A stretch of DNA of 64,000 bases from contig JABFRP010000003.1 of the NCBI GenBank assembly GCA_013141115.1, positions 682,001 to 746,000 of the forward strand, read 5' to 3'. Positions 25,616 through 34,589 of the stretch are shown piece by piece. The notes under the pieces were generated by a model that searched no databases, had not been told where the DNA came from, and saw nothing but the letters and a program-made list of their open reading frames with translations. The translations under genes and the position numbers were made by a program. This stretch comes from Ferruginibacter sp. (GTDB lineage: Bacteria; Bacteroidota; Bacteroidia; Chitinophagales; Chitinophagaceae). Each line of letters opens with the position of its first letter. The first letter of the stretch is position 1.

Positions 25616-28600
25616 TTAAAAATTAACCTGGGTGCCAACAGTAATCATTCTTAGTGGAGGTAGTGATGATAAAGACTGACTTTCGGGATCATGACCTTTG
25701 TACTTAGTAATTGTAAAAAGGTTTTGCATGTGAAGAAATAATTTCCAACTTACCGCATTCATTTTCTTAATCCACCCAGCAGGTATGCTATAGGATAATG
25801 CAACATTTCTTACCCTTATGTATGATGCATCTGTTAGTATGGCATCTGACCGGCTAATGTTGTTTGTTGCAGAAGAAGCAAGGCTCGTAAAATTCTGGGA
25901 ATACTGCTGGTATGGAGCCTTATCCCGGGGTTGCCTCCAGCGGTTTAAAATATATACTGGTTGATTTTGAATAGCACCTAAAAACCCGGAATAAGAATAC
26001 ACCGCATCACGGCCAAGCTGCTTTCTAAACTCCAGCAATATATTCAGCTGTAGGCCCTTATAGCTAAAAGAATTATTTAAGCCACCAAAATACCTGGGGT
26101 CAGTAGTACCTAAATAATCAAAATCATCATTATCAATTTTTCCGTCTTTATTCAAATCCTCAAATTGATAAATACCAGTTTGTGCGTCTACTCCGGTAAA
26201 ATGCAATCCTCTAAAAGCATTTAATGATTTACCAATAACATAGCTGGATGCATAGCTACTGTTTGCTAACCCCGGAAACGAAATCAATTTATTCTGATTA
26301 TGTGAAATATTCAGTGCAGCATTCCATTGAAAGTTTTTGTTTTTTATTAGCGTTGCATTAACAGCAATCTCATAACCTTTATTTTGAACCACACCTGGAA
26401 AGTTGAGTAGTACATCAGTAAAGCCTGTTTGTGTTGGCAGGCTATATCTGATGATTTGGTTATCACTTTTATTTTTATAATAGTTTAAGTTCACTGTTAT
26501 CTTATCTTCAAAAAAGCCTAATTCTGCTGCCAATTCTAATTTTTTGTTTTCTTCCCAACTATAATTAGAGTTAAATAATCTTGATGCACTGAGGCCTGGT
26601 TGGCCGTCGTAAGCAAAGATTGTTCCTCTATAAGAATCGAGATACTGGTAGTTTCCAATCTGGTCATTACCAGTTGTGCCATAGCTACCCCTCAATTTTC
26701 CAAAGCTTAAAAAAGGCAGCGCTTTTTGTATAAACGGCTCTCCGGAAAATATCCACGCTGCACCGACAGCGCCAAAAGTTGCAAGCCGGTTATCCGGACC
26801 AAACCTTGACGACCCATCCCTGCGGCCTGTGACATTGATGATGTATCTTTTGTCCCAATCAATTCCAACCCTTCCAAAAAATGCGGCATAATGATACTGT
26901 ACTTTTGAGTTGGTCGCAGTTATATACGGTGCAGCCGCTATAGAGCCTAACAGTTCGTCATTTGTATATCCATCGCCGATTAATAGTTTTCTTTCGGATT
27001 GAGTTTTTTGAAAAGTAGATCCTGCAAGCACTTCGGTTTTTAATTTTTCCTTTAAATTAAATTTGTAAGAAACCTGCGGTTCAATTATCCATGTTCTAAT
27101 AAAATTATCTCCAAATACAGCGGAACCATTTGGAGCATACGCAGGATCCTGTGCAGACATGGGAGATAAGTTTTTTTCGTCTACACTTATTTTATTGTAT
27201 CCAAAATTTGCTTTTATTTCAAAGGTATTTATGGGCTTATAAGAGATAACACTGTTTGCCGTTAAACGGTCAGTAGCTATTTCGCTTTTTTGAGTAAGTA
27301 AAGCCAAAGGATTACCCACTGAGTAATCCGCTTCCCGCCACACAAACTTGCCTGAAGCATCTTTTAAAGGATAGCTATTTGGTGGCAGATTAATGTAGGT
27401 GGTAAGGTCTTGTGCAGGTAGTTGGCTGTTTTCATTACTATAGCTGGTAATAAAATTAAGATTCAGTTTATTGTTTGAACTTTTATGATTAATATTTATA
27501 TCTGCCGTAGTTTTTTTGTTTCCAAAGTCACCTGGAAAAACTGTTGTTTCTTTATAGTAACCCGTTCCAATAGAAAATTTAGTGAATTGACTTCCTCCGG
27601 AATAACGTAACTGTGTATTGTAGGTTTGCGCAGTACCTCCAATAAATTCTTTCTTCCAGTCGGTATATCTATTTTGGTCCCATGAAAGTAAATCCGGAGC
27701 AGTATTGTTTGCAGGAGTAATACCATCATTTACGAATGCTTCCTTACGCATTTCAAGATATTGCTGCGTATTCATAAAATCCATACTTCTTGCAACTTTA
27801 CCCCAACCACGGGCAATATTTACTGAAAGCGAATTTCTTGCTTCTTTGTTTTTCTTTGTTGTAATAAGTATAACACCATTTGAACCTCTTGATCCGTAAA
27901 TGGCTGTAGCATCAGCATCCTTTAAAATTTCTATGCTTTCAATATCGTTGGGGTCAAGAGAATTAAAAGGGCTATTGGCAAGAATACCATTTAACTGGGT
28001 TAGTGCATCATTATCTGATAAAAATGGCACTCCATCAATTACAAATAAAGGGCTATTACCATTTTGAATTGAATTTTGCCCTCTTATCAGGGCAGTGAAT
28101 CTGGAACCCGGCAGTCCATTTTTTTGTGTTATCAATAAACCAGGCACAAGTCCTTCCAGAGCTAAAATTGGATTGGATACGGGCTGATTAGTTATTTGTG
28201 TTCCATTAATCTTAACAACGTTTCCTGTGTTTAATTTCTTAGATGTTGAATAATATCCTTTCACCACAGTTTCTTCTAGGCTATTGACGGCAAGGCGCAA
28301 TGTTATCAAAAAAAACCTTTGTTTTTCAATTGCAACCTCTTCTTTATAAAAGCCAACTCTGGAAATGTTAAGTACATCATCATCATAAACACCCTGAAGA
28401 AAAAAATCACCCTGATTGTTTGTAGAAACTCCACGGTTAGATTTTTTTGCGATAACAGTGCTGCCAGCTAAGGGTTCACCATTTTCATTTACAACACGAC
28501 CTCTGATATCTATTAGTGAATCGGGTTTTGAAGGACGCTGCAGGGTTGCATTTTTTGTTTGTACAACAACATAATTTCCTTCAATAATAAACAAGAGTGG

Positions 28601-28888
28601 TTGATTGCTGAAGCAAATAGAAAGCACTTCTTTTAGTTCGGCTTTTACAAGATTACAGGTTACAGGCAGGGTACTTTTCAATTGATCCCTTGTGTAAATA
28701 AAGGAAAATCCGGTTTGTCTTTTTACCTCTTTAAATACCTTTTCAAGCGGTATGTCTTTTACCGACAGGGTAACCGTTTGGCCATACCCTGTTGCTGAAA
28801 CCTGCAGGCAGGCAACAACGGTTAAAAGGATTAAAAGTTTCATAGTCAAGAGGTACTTTAATCTTGGCAAAACAATATATAATTGCAT
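25616..28888 (-). CDS. SusC/RagA TonB-dependent transporter with STN domain
   Basis: 1090 residues. The signal peptide (residues ~16-38) is followed by an STN (secretin/TonB N-terminal) domain (~40-110, VKRQTGFSFIYTRDQLK) which links to FecR signalling. A carboxypeptidase-regulatory-like domain follows (~128-205, IRGRVVNENGEPLAGSTV). The plug carries VIDGVPF and SIEILKDADATAIYGSRGSN, the SusC signature; a long beta-barrel ends VGTQVNF. It takes up a nutrient with SusD under TonB energy. No CAZyme is adjacent, so the substrate may be peptide or other rather than glycan. Confidence 0.95.
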   Translation of the reverse strand: MQLYIVLPRLKYLLTMKLLILLTVVACLQVSATGYGQTVTLSVKDIPLEKVFKEVKRQTGFSFIYTRDQLKSTLPVTCNLVKAELKEVLSICFSNQPLLFIIEGNYVVVQTKNATLQRPSKPDSLIDIRGRVVNENGEPLAGSTVIAKKSNRGVSTNNQGDFFLQGVYDDDVLNISRVGFYKEEVAIEKQRFFLITLRLAVNSLEETVVKGYYSTSKKLNTGNVVKINGTQITNQPVSNPILALEGLVPGLLITQKNGLPGSRFTALIRGQNSIQNGNSPLFVIDGVPFLSDNDALTQLNGILANSPFNSLDPNDIESIEILKDADATAIYGSRGSNGVILITTKKNKEARNSLSVNIARGWGKVARSMDFMNTQQYLEMRKEAFVNDGITPANNTAPDLLSWDQNRYTDWKKEFIGGTAQTYNTQLRYSGGSQFTKFSIGTGYYKETTVFPGDFGNKKTTADININHKSSNNKLNLNFITSYSNENSQLPAQDLTTYINLPPNSYPLKDASGKFVWREADYSVGNPLALLTQKSEIATDRLTANSVISYKPINTFEIKANFGYNKISVDEKNLSPMSAQDPAYAPNGSAVFGDNFIRTWIIEPQVSYKFNLKEKLKTEVLAGSTFQKTQSERKLLIGDGYTNDELLGSIAAAPYITATNSKVQYHYAAFFGRVGIDWDKRYIINVTGRRDGSSRFGPDNRLATFGAVGAAWIFSGEPFIQKALPFLSFGKLRGSYGTTGNDQIGNYQYLDSYRGTIFAYDGQPGLSASRLFNSNYSWEENKKLELAAELGFFEDKITVNLNYYKNKSDNQIIRYSLPTQTGFTDVLLNFPGVVQNKGYEIAVNATLIKNKNFQWNAALNISHNQNKLISFPGLANSSYASSYVIGKSLNAFRGLHFTGVDAQTGIYQFEDLNKDGKIDNDDFDYLGTTDPRYFGGLNNSFSYKGLQLNILLEFRKQLGRDAVYSYSGFLGAIQNQPVYILNRWRQPRDKAPYQQYSQNFTSLASSATNNISRSDAILTDASYIRVRNVALSYSIPAGWIKKMNAVSWKLFLHMQNLFTITKYKGHDPESQSLSSLPPLRMITVGTQVNF

Positions 28889-28957
28889 AGATTTGTATTG
28901 TTTGGGTTTCTAAATTCAGTTGATCGCTCAGTTGATAATAGGGTTAACCCAAACGCC

Positions 28958-28984
28958 GCCGGCAGTGCTAGTAACACTTCCGGC
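28958..28984. other. Hairpin between FecR and SusC genes
   Basis: GCCGGCAGTG pairs with CACTTCCGGC (nine of ten) across a seven-base loop, in the 129-bp gap between the FecR stop and the SusC start. TTTTG follows on the plus strand, not on the transcribed strand, so it is not a textbook terminator for FecR. It could lower read-through or stabilise mRNA. Confidence 0.35.
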
Positions 28985-29017
28985 TTTTGTTTGCAATAAC
29001 CCGGTTTATTTTAATCG

Positions 29018-30217
29018 TCAGGGTAGTACATAAATAATATTTTTTTCAGTTTTAAAATGAACATAACCGTTTAATTCGAGAAGCTTTAAAACTTTCGCCA
29101 AAGGTTCTTTTCTTAAGATAGTAGCGTTAAATAATTGTTTTATGTTGGCTTTATAAATAATCTTTGCGTCGTACCATCTTTCAATCTGCAGCATTATTGA
29201 TTCTATAGTTGCATCATGAAAAACAAATAACCCATTTTTCCATCCTGTTATTTCTTCGGCATCCAGAACTTCGTCTTTTGTTATCGCTTTATTTTTTATT
29301 AAAGCTTGTGTGCCTGGCTCCAGTTTGACAACCTTAGTTACATTTGAAACTGTTACGCTGCCTTCCAGTAATGTTACCTGCTGCTCTTTTTCGTTTTGAT
29401 ATGCATTGATATTAAAATGAGTTCCCGTTACAACTACAGCAGTACTATCTGCCATCAATACCCTAAATAGCTTTCTCTCATTCTTAGCTACTTCAAAATA
29501 TGCTTCCCCGGTTATTATTACTTTGCGTTCATTGCCACTAAAAGCCGGTTGGTATTTTATTGTGCTGGCAGCATTCAACCATACCTTGGTGCCGTCAGGC
29601 AATGTTACCTGATACTGGCCACCAACCGGTGTGGAGAGTGTATGAAGAGCCGAAGCATTGGTAACGCTACTATCTTTTACATACACTAATTCTCCATCAG
29701 CGGTTTTGTTCACAAGAGAACCCGAAGCATCTTCAATTACCCCGGTTTTAGCATAGGTTAAATCAATTACTTTTCCATCTGCAAGTGTAAGGGTGGCCCG
29801 GTTGCCACCCGGTTTAAATAAAGTGGTATCAGTGGTAACGATATTTTCAACAGAACCCTGTTTACTGGACGTGTATCTATAAACAAAAAACACACCAAGC
29901 AGAACAATTACCGAGGCTGCTGCAAGCCAAATCTTTTTGTTATAAAACTTTTTGGGAGGTATTTTAAATGCACCTTTTCCCTGCATGACCTGGTATGATT
30001 GTTCTGTCTGCACCTTGTCCATCCATTCAAGGTTAGCTACAAGATTTTTTTCATCAGTCAGGTCTTCAAAAAGCTGCATATTATGATCGCTTTCATTTAC
30101 CCAATTATCCAGTTCATCATGCTCTTTTTCTGTAAGCGTATGCCTGATAAAACCGGCTATTAAATAAGCAACACGATATGCTTGTTCATCCATACCGCTG
30201 TAAGGATTTTCTTTCAT
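29018..30217 (-). CDS. FecR-family anti-sigma factor
   Basis: 399 residues. The cytoplasmic N-terminal part (~1-95) would bind the sigma factor. One membrane helix follows (IWLAAASVIVLLGVFFVYRY, ~97-117). The periplasmic FecR domain holds TLADGKVIDLTYA, LPDGTKVWLNAASTIKYQP and GEAYFEVAKNERKLFRVL, the family core, and a C-terminal DUF4974-like region (IERWYDAKIIYKANI) ends the protein. It passes ligand occupancy of the SusC STN domain to the sigma factor encoded just upstream. Confidence 0.95.
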   Translation of the reverse strand: MKENPYSGMDEQAYRVAYLIAGFIRHTLTEKEHDELDNWVNESDHNMQLFEDLTDEKNLVANLEWMDKVQTEQSYQVMQGKGAFKIPPKKFYNKKIWLAAASVIVLLGVFFVYRYTSSKQGSVENIVTTDTTLFKPGGNRATLTLADGKVIDLTYAKTGVIEDASGSLVNKTADGELVYVKDSSVTNASALHTLSTPVGGQYQVTLPDGTKVWLNAASTIKYQPAFSGNERKVIITGEAYFEVAKNERKLFRVLMADSTAVVVTGTHFNINAYQNEKEQQVTLLEGSVTVSNVTKVVKLEPGTQALIKNKAITKDEVLDAEEITGWKNGLFVFHDATIESIMLQIERWYDAKIIYKANIKQLFNATILRKEPLAKVLKLLELNGYVHFKTEKNIIYVLP

Positions 30218-30273
30218 ACTATTAAGTTAAGCCATGCTGATAATAAGAAGGGCAGAAAAGGGAAAAAGGACTA

Positions 30274-30864
30274 TTAAAAACCCAGGGAAATTTTAATACA
30301 AATGTAAAACAACCATAACATTGGTCTAATAAAAACTTTTTTAAGAGCGTTTAGTCCCTGCTTTTTTTGGGTTTTTACGGTACTGGGATGAAGATTAAGT
30401 TCTCTGGATATCTGGCCAGTATTTTTGCCTTCAAGGTAGTGCATAATCATAACCTTACGGCTTGCGGGAGGCAGGTCTTTAAGTGCGGCATGAATAAGCC
30501 GGTACACTTCGCTGCGTACCATGTTATCGAAAGGAGTTTCTGTATCAATTTCCGGTGGCAATTGCCTGTAACTTTTGGCTCTTTTGTGTTCACTTGAAAT
30601 AGCTTCAATACTATCCCGGTGTACAATTTTATACAGGTAACCTTTTATGCCAGCATAGCTATTTAACTTATAATGCATGCGCCAAGCCTTTACAAAGGCC
30701 TCTGAGGCTATTTCCTCCGCTACGGGGCGGCTTTGTGTTAATTGAAAGGAGTAGTGAGCAAGAGCGGGATAAAATTCATGATAAAAGAATGACAAGGCCT
30801 TCTCATTTCCAACTTGAAATAATAAAGCATAGTTGTTCCCCTTATCGTTTTGCTCCTGCCGCAT
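30274..30864 (-). CDS. ECF RNA polymerase sigma factor (sigma-70 family)
   Basis: Start set at ATG 30864 (MRQEQNDKGNNYALLFQVGN); the longer open frame to 30951 would run through an inverted repeat. 196 residues. Sigma region 2 is FFYHEFYPALAHYSFQLTQ to ASEAFVKAWRM; region 4 is LPPASRKVMIMHYLEGKNT and ISRELNLHPSTVKTQKKQG, the HTH. It likely drives the SusC/SusD operon when released by the FecR protein 56 bp downstream. Confidence 0.92.
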   Translation of the reverse strand: MRQEQNDKGNNYALLFQVGNEKALSFFYHEFYPALAHYSFQLTQSRPVAEEIASEAFVKAWRMHYKLNSYAGIKGYLYKIVHRDSIEAISSEHKRAKSYRQLPPEIDTETPFDNMVRSEVYRLIHAALKDLPPASRKVMIMHYLEGKNTGQISRELNLHPSTVKTQKKQGLNALKKVFIRPMLWLFYICIKISLGF

Positions 30865-30898
30865 AGAAATTTTTCTTGTTCTAAATGCGGAGTCTTTG

Positions 30899-30953
30899 AA
30901 AGTGGAGTTATGCTTAATATCACATAAAATAAAAAAGACGTGGAACTCCACTT
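30899..30953. repeat. Perfect 10-bp inverted repeat upstream of sigma gene
   Basis: AAGTGGAGTT (30899-30908) and AACTCCACTT (30944-30953) are perfect inverted copies 35 bp apart, directly before the sigma start on the minus strand and directly before the long hairpin at 30956. They could be an operator or part of a folded leader. Confidence 0.5.
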
Positions 30954-30955
30954 AC

Positions 30956-31067
30956 CGGTTTGGAGGCCCTCGGAGAGCCCATGGACACAATAAGGGAGCC
31001 CACGCCTAAACGTGAGCTCTTGCCTATTGTCTCGTGTCCATTGAAAATTTCCGAGGTTTCCAAACCG
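30956..31067. repeat. 112-nt imperfect hairpin element
   Basis: Stems pair in nested order: CGGTTTGGA/TCCAAACCG (9 bp), CTCGGA/TCCGAG (6), ATGGACAC/GTGTCCAT (8), AATAaGG/CCTATT (6 with one bulge), GAGC/GCTC (4) and CACG/CGTG (4) around a CCTAAA loop. That is 37 base pairs in 112 nt. It lies at the left border between the chromosomal sigma gene and the conjugative element. It is GC-richer than its surroundings by eye. No T-run follows, so it is not a simple terminator. The remaining sequence up to 31239 shows no supported gene. Confidence 0.8.
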
Positions 31068-31239
31068 AGACTCAAAGCGAAAGCTTCAAATAATTTTAGT
31101 CGAAATGAAGATTCGCAATATATCTATTCGCTTATAAAAGCGTGCAATTAGATACTAAATGTAAGTTTTTATTTACTATTAGTTACTTTTTAAGGACATA
31201 TTTTTCGAGTGATGCTAACTTTTGAAGAATAACTGTAAA

Positions 31240-31530
31240 ATGGCTTCAGAAGAAAATAAAAATTCATTTAAAGGAGTTAGATCCATGTTCCTTGCGGGAA
31301 GTGTTTCTAAGATGAAAGATATTGAGGACTTGTACCCAACAAATATTGCTAAGGCTTTAAAAATCAACCACAGTAGATATATTGAGAAACTACACAAACC
31401 AGGAAAATTTACATTTGAACATATTTGGCAGCTTTCCAAACTTCTGGAAATTGATATGCAGTTGATAATTGATATTATTAAAAAGGAACTTCAATCTAAT
31501 GCTAAGGTTAGTAAAAAGAAATCCTTGTAA
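31240..31530 (+). CDS. Small helical, possibly DNA-binding protein
   Basis: 96 residues from ATG 31240. The region MKDIEDLYPTNIAKALKINH and YIEKLHKPGKFTFEHIWQLS with LEIDMQLIIDIIKKEL resembles the helix pattern of XRE-type HTH domains (repressor-like). The C-terminal tail is lysine-rich. It is the first gene of the conjugative region and may be a local regulator. The assignment is tentative. Confidence 0.45.
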   Translation: MASEENKNSFKGVRSMFLAGSVSKMKDIEDLYPTNIAKALKINHSRYIEKLHKPGKFTFEHIWQLSKLLEIDMQLIIDIIKKELQSNAKVSKKKSL

Positions 31531-31643
31531 TTTGCTACCTAGTTTTAAGTCACGAATTTAATAATAAAGCTTTTTATTTCCTCCAATAATTCATTTGAAT
31601 TAAATTTGAAGAAGAATAAAAAAAATTTAATCTTCTCATCTAA

Positions 31644-31889
31644 ATGAAAGCATTTGAAGAACAGGTTAAAAAGTATGTCCGTTTACCTGGTAACGAAATT
31701 ATTATTTTCTCCAAGTCAATTGAGCACTTAGCTTTCAAACATCTTAATCCGGTTTCTGCCGGTTCTTGCATTATAGACGCTCAGAAAAAGAAAGTGCATT
31801 GTTATGGACTAAGCATTACACTTCATCTGCAAGCTGATGAAAAAGAAGATACAAGGCTTGCTACTACTCTTATATTTGGTGGCAAATAA
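31644..31889 (+). CDS. Small hypothetical protein
   Basis: 81 residues starting MKAFEEQVKKYVRLPGNEII, with a mixed alpha/beta pattern and one cysteine pair far apart. No motif is recognised. It has a clean start and stop and sits between the small regulator-like gene and the 406-residue protein in the same direction. It could be a false gene, but nothing on the other strand is better supported. Confidence 0.4.
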   Translation: MKAFEEQVKKYVRLPGNEIIIFSKSIEHLAFKHLNPVSAGSCIIDAQKKKVHCYGLSITLHLQADEKEDTRLATTLIFGGK

Positions 31890-32066
31890 ACGTGGTTGAT
31901 TTAACCGCTGAATTATTCTTTTGACGGTCACCGGAATTAATTAATCCTTTTCGCAAAACCTCTGCCTGGTAATTCAAAACTTCAGGCATCTTAAAGGTAT
32001 AGACTTTGAGGTGTAAACTCGTTGTATTAACACATAAACTATTATTCATCCTTAAAATAGGTTTAT

Positions 32067-33287
32067 ATGAAAAACAATGGAGCAAGAGAGACTAAATTTT
32101 CAACTGCTAATTTACGCTTATTATATCCAGCACCGCTTAATGAAGAGTCTTTATATAGCGTCTTAACCAAGTGGTCTGTTTTAATATCAGAATATGGAAT
32201 TGCGATAAACTCCAATAAAGATACCGAAGAAGGGCTTGCAGAAATGATCGAATTATCTTCAGTCTTAAAACAGAAATCGAAGGAATTCTTTATTCAATCA
32301 ATAGTTGGAAAAATTGCTGTACAGGATAAACTTGAATTGACATCCATTGCCCAATCTATAATAACCAGGCTGCTGGATCAAATATTTATAATTGAACAAA
32401 AACAAACAGATGAAAAAGAATCCATAAAAATAATTTCAGAACACATTAAGGAAGTTTTCGAATTTATAAAAGAGTACTTCTCTAGTTATTTTGATTATAC
32501 ACAAAAAGTACCTTCGTATTTGCTTTTACATTTTAAGGAGTCGTTGAAATCAAATGCTGAAAGCCTTAAAAAACTGGCAGTTAATAATGGAATTGAAATG
32601 GAGGAGATCGGGGTAATTATTTCGGAAATAATTGAACATACCATTACCGAAAGAACTTCAATAAATACCTACCGTCAAATAAACTATTACAAAGATTTAT
32701 TTCACCAGTTCTTATCAGGGGACGGAACACTTACTTGCTCTTTTATCAGGGACACACTTTACAAATTCAATTACAATAGCGAAAGCTTTATTCTTAATGA
32801 ATATGAAAGGTTGAATAAGGCAAGTAGTCAGCTTCATTCCATAAAGGAAAAAATCGCATTGCTTTCATACGAACTTAAAAAAGTAAACCAATTTTTCAGC
32901 ACTTCAAAGAATGCATTATTGCAATATCTTCCATCGGTAAAAGAACAAGTAGGAAACTGGATCATTGAGGAAATTAGATTTTTAGAAAAAGGAACACTGC
33001 CCATTGAATACGCTAACACCCTGAGTGAACCTGACCACAAGATTCACACCTCGCTCTCTGTTGCGAAGCTGGCAGTTATCATCAGGCTCCTGGTAGTTGA
33101 TAAGACTATTATTAACAGAACGATAGCACCCATGTTACGCATTGTTACAAAAACGTTTTCTACTCTACAAAAAGATGATATTTCAATCGGCAGCCTGGAA
33201 ACAAAATATCATGCACCGGATAAGGCTACCATTAATGCAGTGAAGGATATGCTGTTTAAGTGGATAAATATCTTAGGCAGGCTGTAA
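32067..33287 (+). CDS. Helical protein of conjugative elements, possibly RteC-like
   Basis: 406 residues, almost entirely helical and highly charged. The C-terminal ~90 residues (KIHTSLSVAKLAVIIRLLV, IVTKTFSTLQKDDISIGSL, KATINAVKDMLFKWINIL) resemble the C-terminal region of RteC-type regulators that control excision and transfer in Bacteroides elements. The N-terminal part is a long coiled-coil-like stretch. The identification is by pattern only. It sits before the tra block. Confidence 0.45.
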   Translation: MKNNGARETKFSTANLRLLYPAPLNEESLYSVLTKWSVLISEYGIAINSNKDTEEGLAEMIELSSVLKQKSKEFFIQSIVGKIAVQDKLELTSIAQSIITRLLDQIFIIEQKQTDEKESIKIISEHIKEVFEFIKEYFSSYFDYTQKVPSYLLLHFKESLKSNAESLKKLAVNNGIEMEEIGVIISEIIEHTITERTSINTYRQINYYKDLFHQFLSGDGTLTCSFIRDTLYKFNYNSESFILNEYERLNKASSQLHSIKEKIALLSYELKKVNQFFSTSKNALLQYLPSVKEQVGNWIIEEIRFLEKGTLPIEYANTLSEPDHKIHTSLSVAKLAVIIRLLVVDKTIINRTIAPMLRIVTKTFSTLQKDDISIGSLETKYHAPDKATINAVKDMLFKWINILGRL

Positions 33288-33362
33288 TGTTATAGGATAA
33301 ATAAGCTCACAATAAGTTGTTGTAATTTAATATTACATTTCTCCTTTTTCATAGTTCAAGGG

Positions 33363-33510
33363 GCAACTATCCTATGCCTGTAACAATGACAACAGCAAGA
33401 TCTCTAAAATTGAAAAAGGCCAGATTAATTTCACCTTTACCACCATTCTCCAATTAGCCAGGTCTTTAGAAGTTAATTCATCAGAATTGCTTCAAACCGA
33501 ATTCGATTAA
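33363..33510 (+). pseudogene. Relic of an XRE-type HTH regulator
   Basis: An open stretch without start reads QLSYACNNDNSKISKIEKGQ, then INFTFTTILQLARSLEVNSS and ELLQTEFD before the stop at 33508-33510. This is helices 3-5 of a Cro/CI-type HTH (N-S-K-I-S-K-I-E-K-G). The N-terminal helices are missing. It lies in the gap before the tra genes, just upstream of repeat A. Confidence 0.6.
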
Positions 33511-33520
33511 TTTCTCAACA

Positions 33521-33610
33521 CTACTCCTTTCATTTTCAACTTACTTAGAGGGGTTGTCCTACCTCGTTTACCCTTCATTATTGACATTTGGAAGTGTTTT
33601 TGCAGCTTAA
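33521..33610 (+). repeat. Repeat A, ~90 bp, shared with 45621-45710
   Basis: The two copies align with almost no gaps: CTACT-C-TTCATTTTCAA at the start, the core GGGTTGTCCTACC-CGTTTA followed by CCC, and a GGA-GT-TTTTGCA block near the end. Each copy lies 50-60 bp before the first gene of a tra block (33666 and 45750). It may hold a common promoter or a protein-binding site, or mark a duplication end. Confidence 0.75.
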
Positions 33611-33665
33611 TTTACACAAGGATTTATTAGAGAAACTGATTTGTGAACAAGAAAAAATAAAAGCT

Positions 33666-34136
33666 ATGTTTAATTCAATTACCTGGGGGCAGTATTTTTC
33701 TGCCATTATACTTTTACTCATTATTTATTATATTCTAATCGGGTTTTGGTTTTACAAATGGGAAATCCTGCGTATTATCGGAATCAGAAAAGTAGATGAT
33801 GCTTCACTTAATACAACAGCGGCGTTATCAAATTTAAAAGAATTTGCTGCTTCAGAAAATCATGAGAATTACCTGCCTAAACCTTCTTTAGAAATTGACA
33901 TTTCGCCGTTGGTTCAATCATTCACTGATGAAGTAACCGCTTTTGTACAGGGAGCCGATAAATCTGAAATAACAAAAGAAGAAATTATCAATTCACTGCA
34001 GGCAATCTGTACAAAATATCCGGCAATAAAAAATGCTGATTGCAGGAAGGATTTGGAAGTTGATGTACTAAAGGAAATCAATTTAAAATACCCAACCTTG
34101 TTCCAACAAAATGACTTCAAAAATTTATGGAATTAA
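33666..34136 (+). CDS. Conjugative-element membrane protein of unknown function
   Basis: 156 residues from ATG 33666, preferred over an upstream TTG at 33588 that lies inside repeat A. MFNSITWGQYFSAIILLLII begins one membrane helix (~8-28) followed by a cytoplasmic acidic region (~45-156). Such a protein commonly precedes traE in Bacteroidota elements. No catalytic motif is seen. It is probably in one transcript with traE 109 bp downstream. Confidence 0.55.
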   Translation: MFNSITWGQYFSAIILLLIIYYILIGFWFYKWEILRIIGIRKVDDASLNTTAALSNLKEFAASENHENYLPKPSLEIDISPLVQSFTDEVTAFVQGADKSEITKEEIINSLQAICTKYPAIKNADCRKDLEVDVLKEINLKYPTLFQQNDFKNLWN

Positions 34137-34245
34137 TTTGAAAAACTAATGCTTCATTGTACTGTGTGTGCAGGAAAAACAAGTGCGGTTGAATGGTACA
34201 ATGGAGCATTTTAAAATTCTTCATCATCAAAAAATAAAGTGAGTT

Positions 34246-34578
34246 ATGAAAAATGTGAGAGAAAGAAACCCAAACACAAAGCAATTGATTGCTTTAGCAA
34301 CAACAACTTTTTTATTGTTGATTTCTTTTTATGTATCAGCACAAGACGGCAACGCAGGTATAAATGAAGCCAACACAAAGGTGCGGAGTTACTTTGCTGC
34401 CGGTACAAACCTAATGTATGCCGTAGGCGCCATTGTCGGGCTTATTGGTGCAGTTAAAGTGTATCAAAAATGGAATAGCGGCGATCAGGACACCGGTAAG
34501 GTGGCAGCGGCCTGGTTTGGCAGTTGCGTATTCCTGGTAATAGTAGCAACAGTTATCAAGTCATTCTTTGGAGTATAA
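34246..34578 (+). CDS. traE: Conjugative transposon protein TraE (DUF4134)
   Basis: 110 residues: a signal-like first helix ending VSAQ, then NEANTKVRSYFAAGTNLMYA, VGAIVGLIGAVKVYQKWNSG, DQDTGKVAAAWFGSCVFLV and VIKSFF. The G-D-x-D-T-G-K-V-A-A-A-W-F-G-S-C motif is highly typical of TraE/DUF4134. TraE is a small two-helix membrane protein of the mating apparatus, comparable to a pilin-like VirB2 subunit. In other elements traF follows directly; here traF is 11 kb away. Confidence 0.9.
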   Translation: MKNVRERNPNTKQLIALATTTFLLLISFYVSAQDGNAGINEANTKVRSYFAAGTNLMYAVGAIVGLIGAVKVYQKWNSGDQDTGKVAAAWFGSCVFLVIVATVIKSFFGV

Positions 34579-34589
34579 AATTCAAGACT

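Noticed and set aside
25616..28888. Start of SusC moved to the internal ATG (residue 16)
   Set aside because: It would shorten the leader, but both starts leave a valid signal peptide; the longer form is kept because nothing in the sequence excludes it.
30956..31067. Integron attC site
   Set aside because: The ends do not fit the GTTRRRY/RYYYAAC boxes, the stems are too continuous, and no integron integrase or cassette is present.
30960..31151. 63-codon open frame across the long hairpin
   Set aside because: It runs through both arms of the hairpin, so its sequence is dictated by base pairing; no family resemblance and no convincing start.
30950..31240. Left attachment site copied from the tRNA-Arg 3' end
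   Set aside because: I looked for the last ~20 bases of the tRNA in this interval and found no matching stretch.
31870..32085. 71-codon minus-strand frame between 31889 and 32067
   Set aside because: It overlaps the ends of two plus-strand genes; composition looks somewhat protein-like, but I could not link it to a family.
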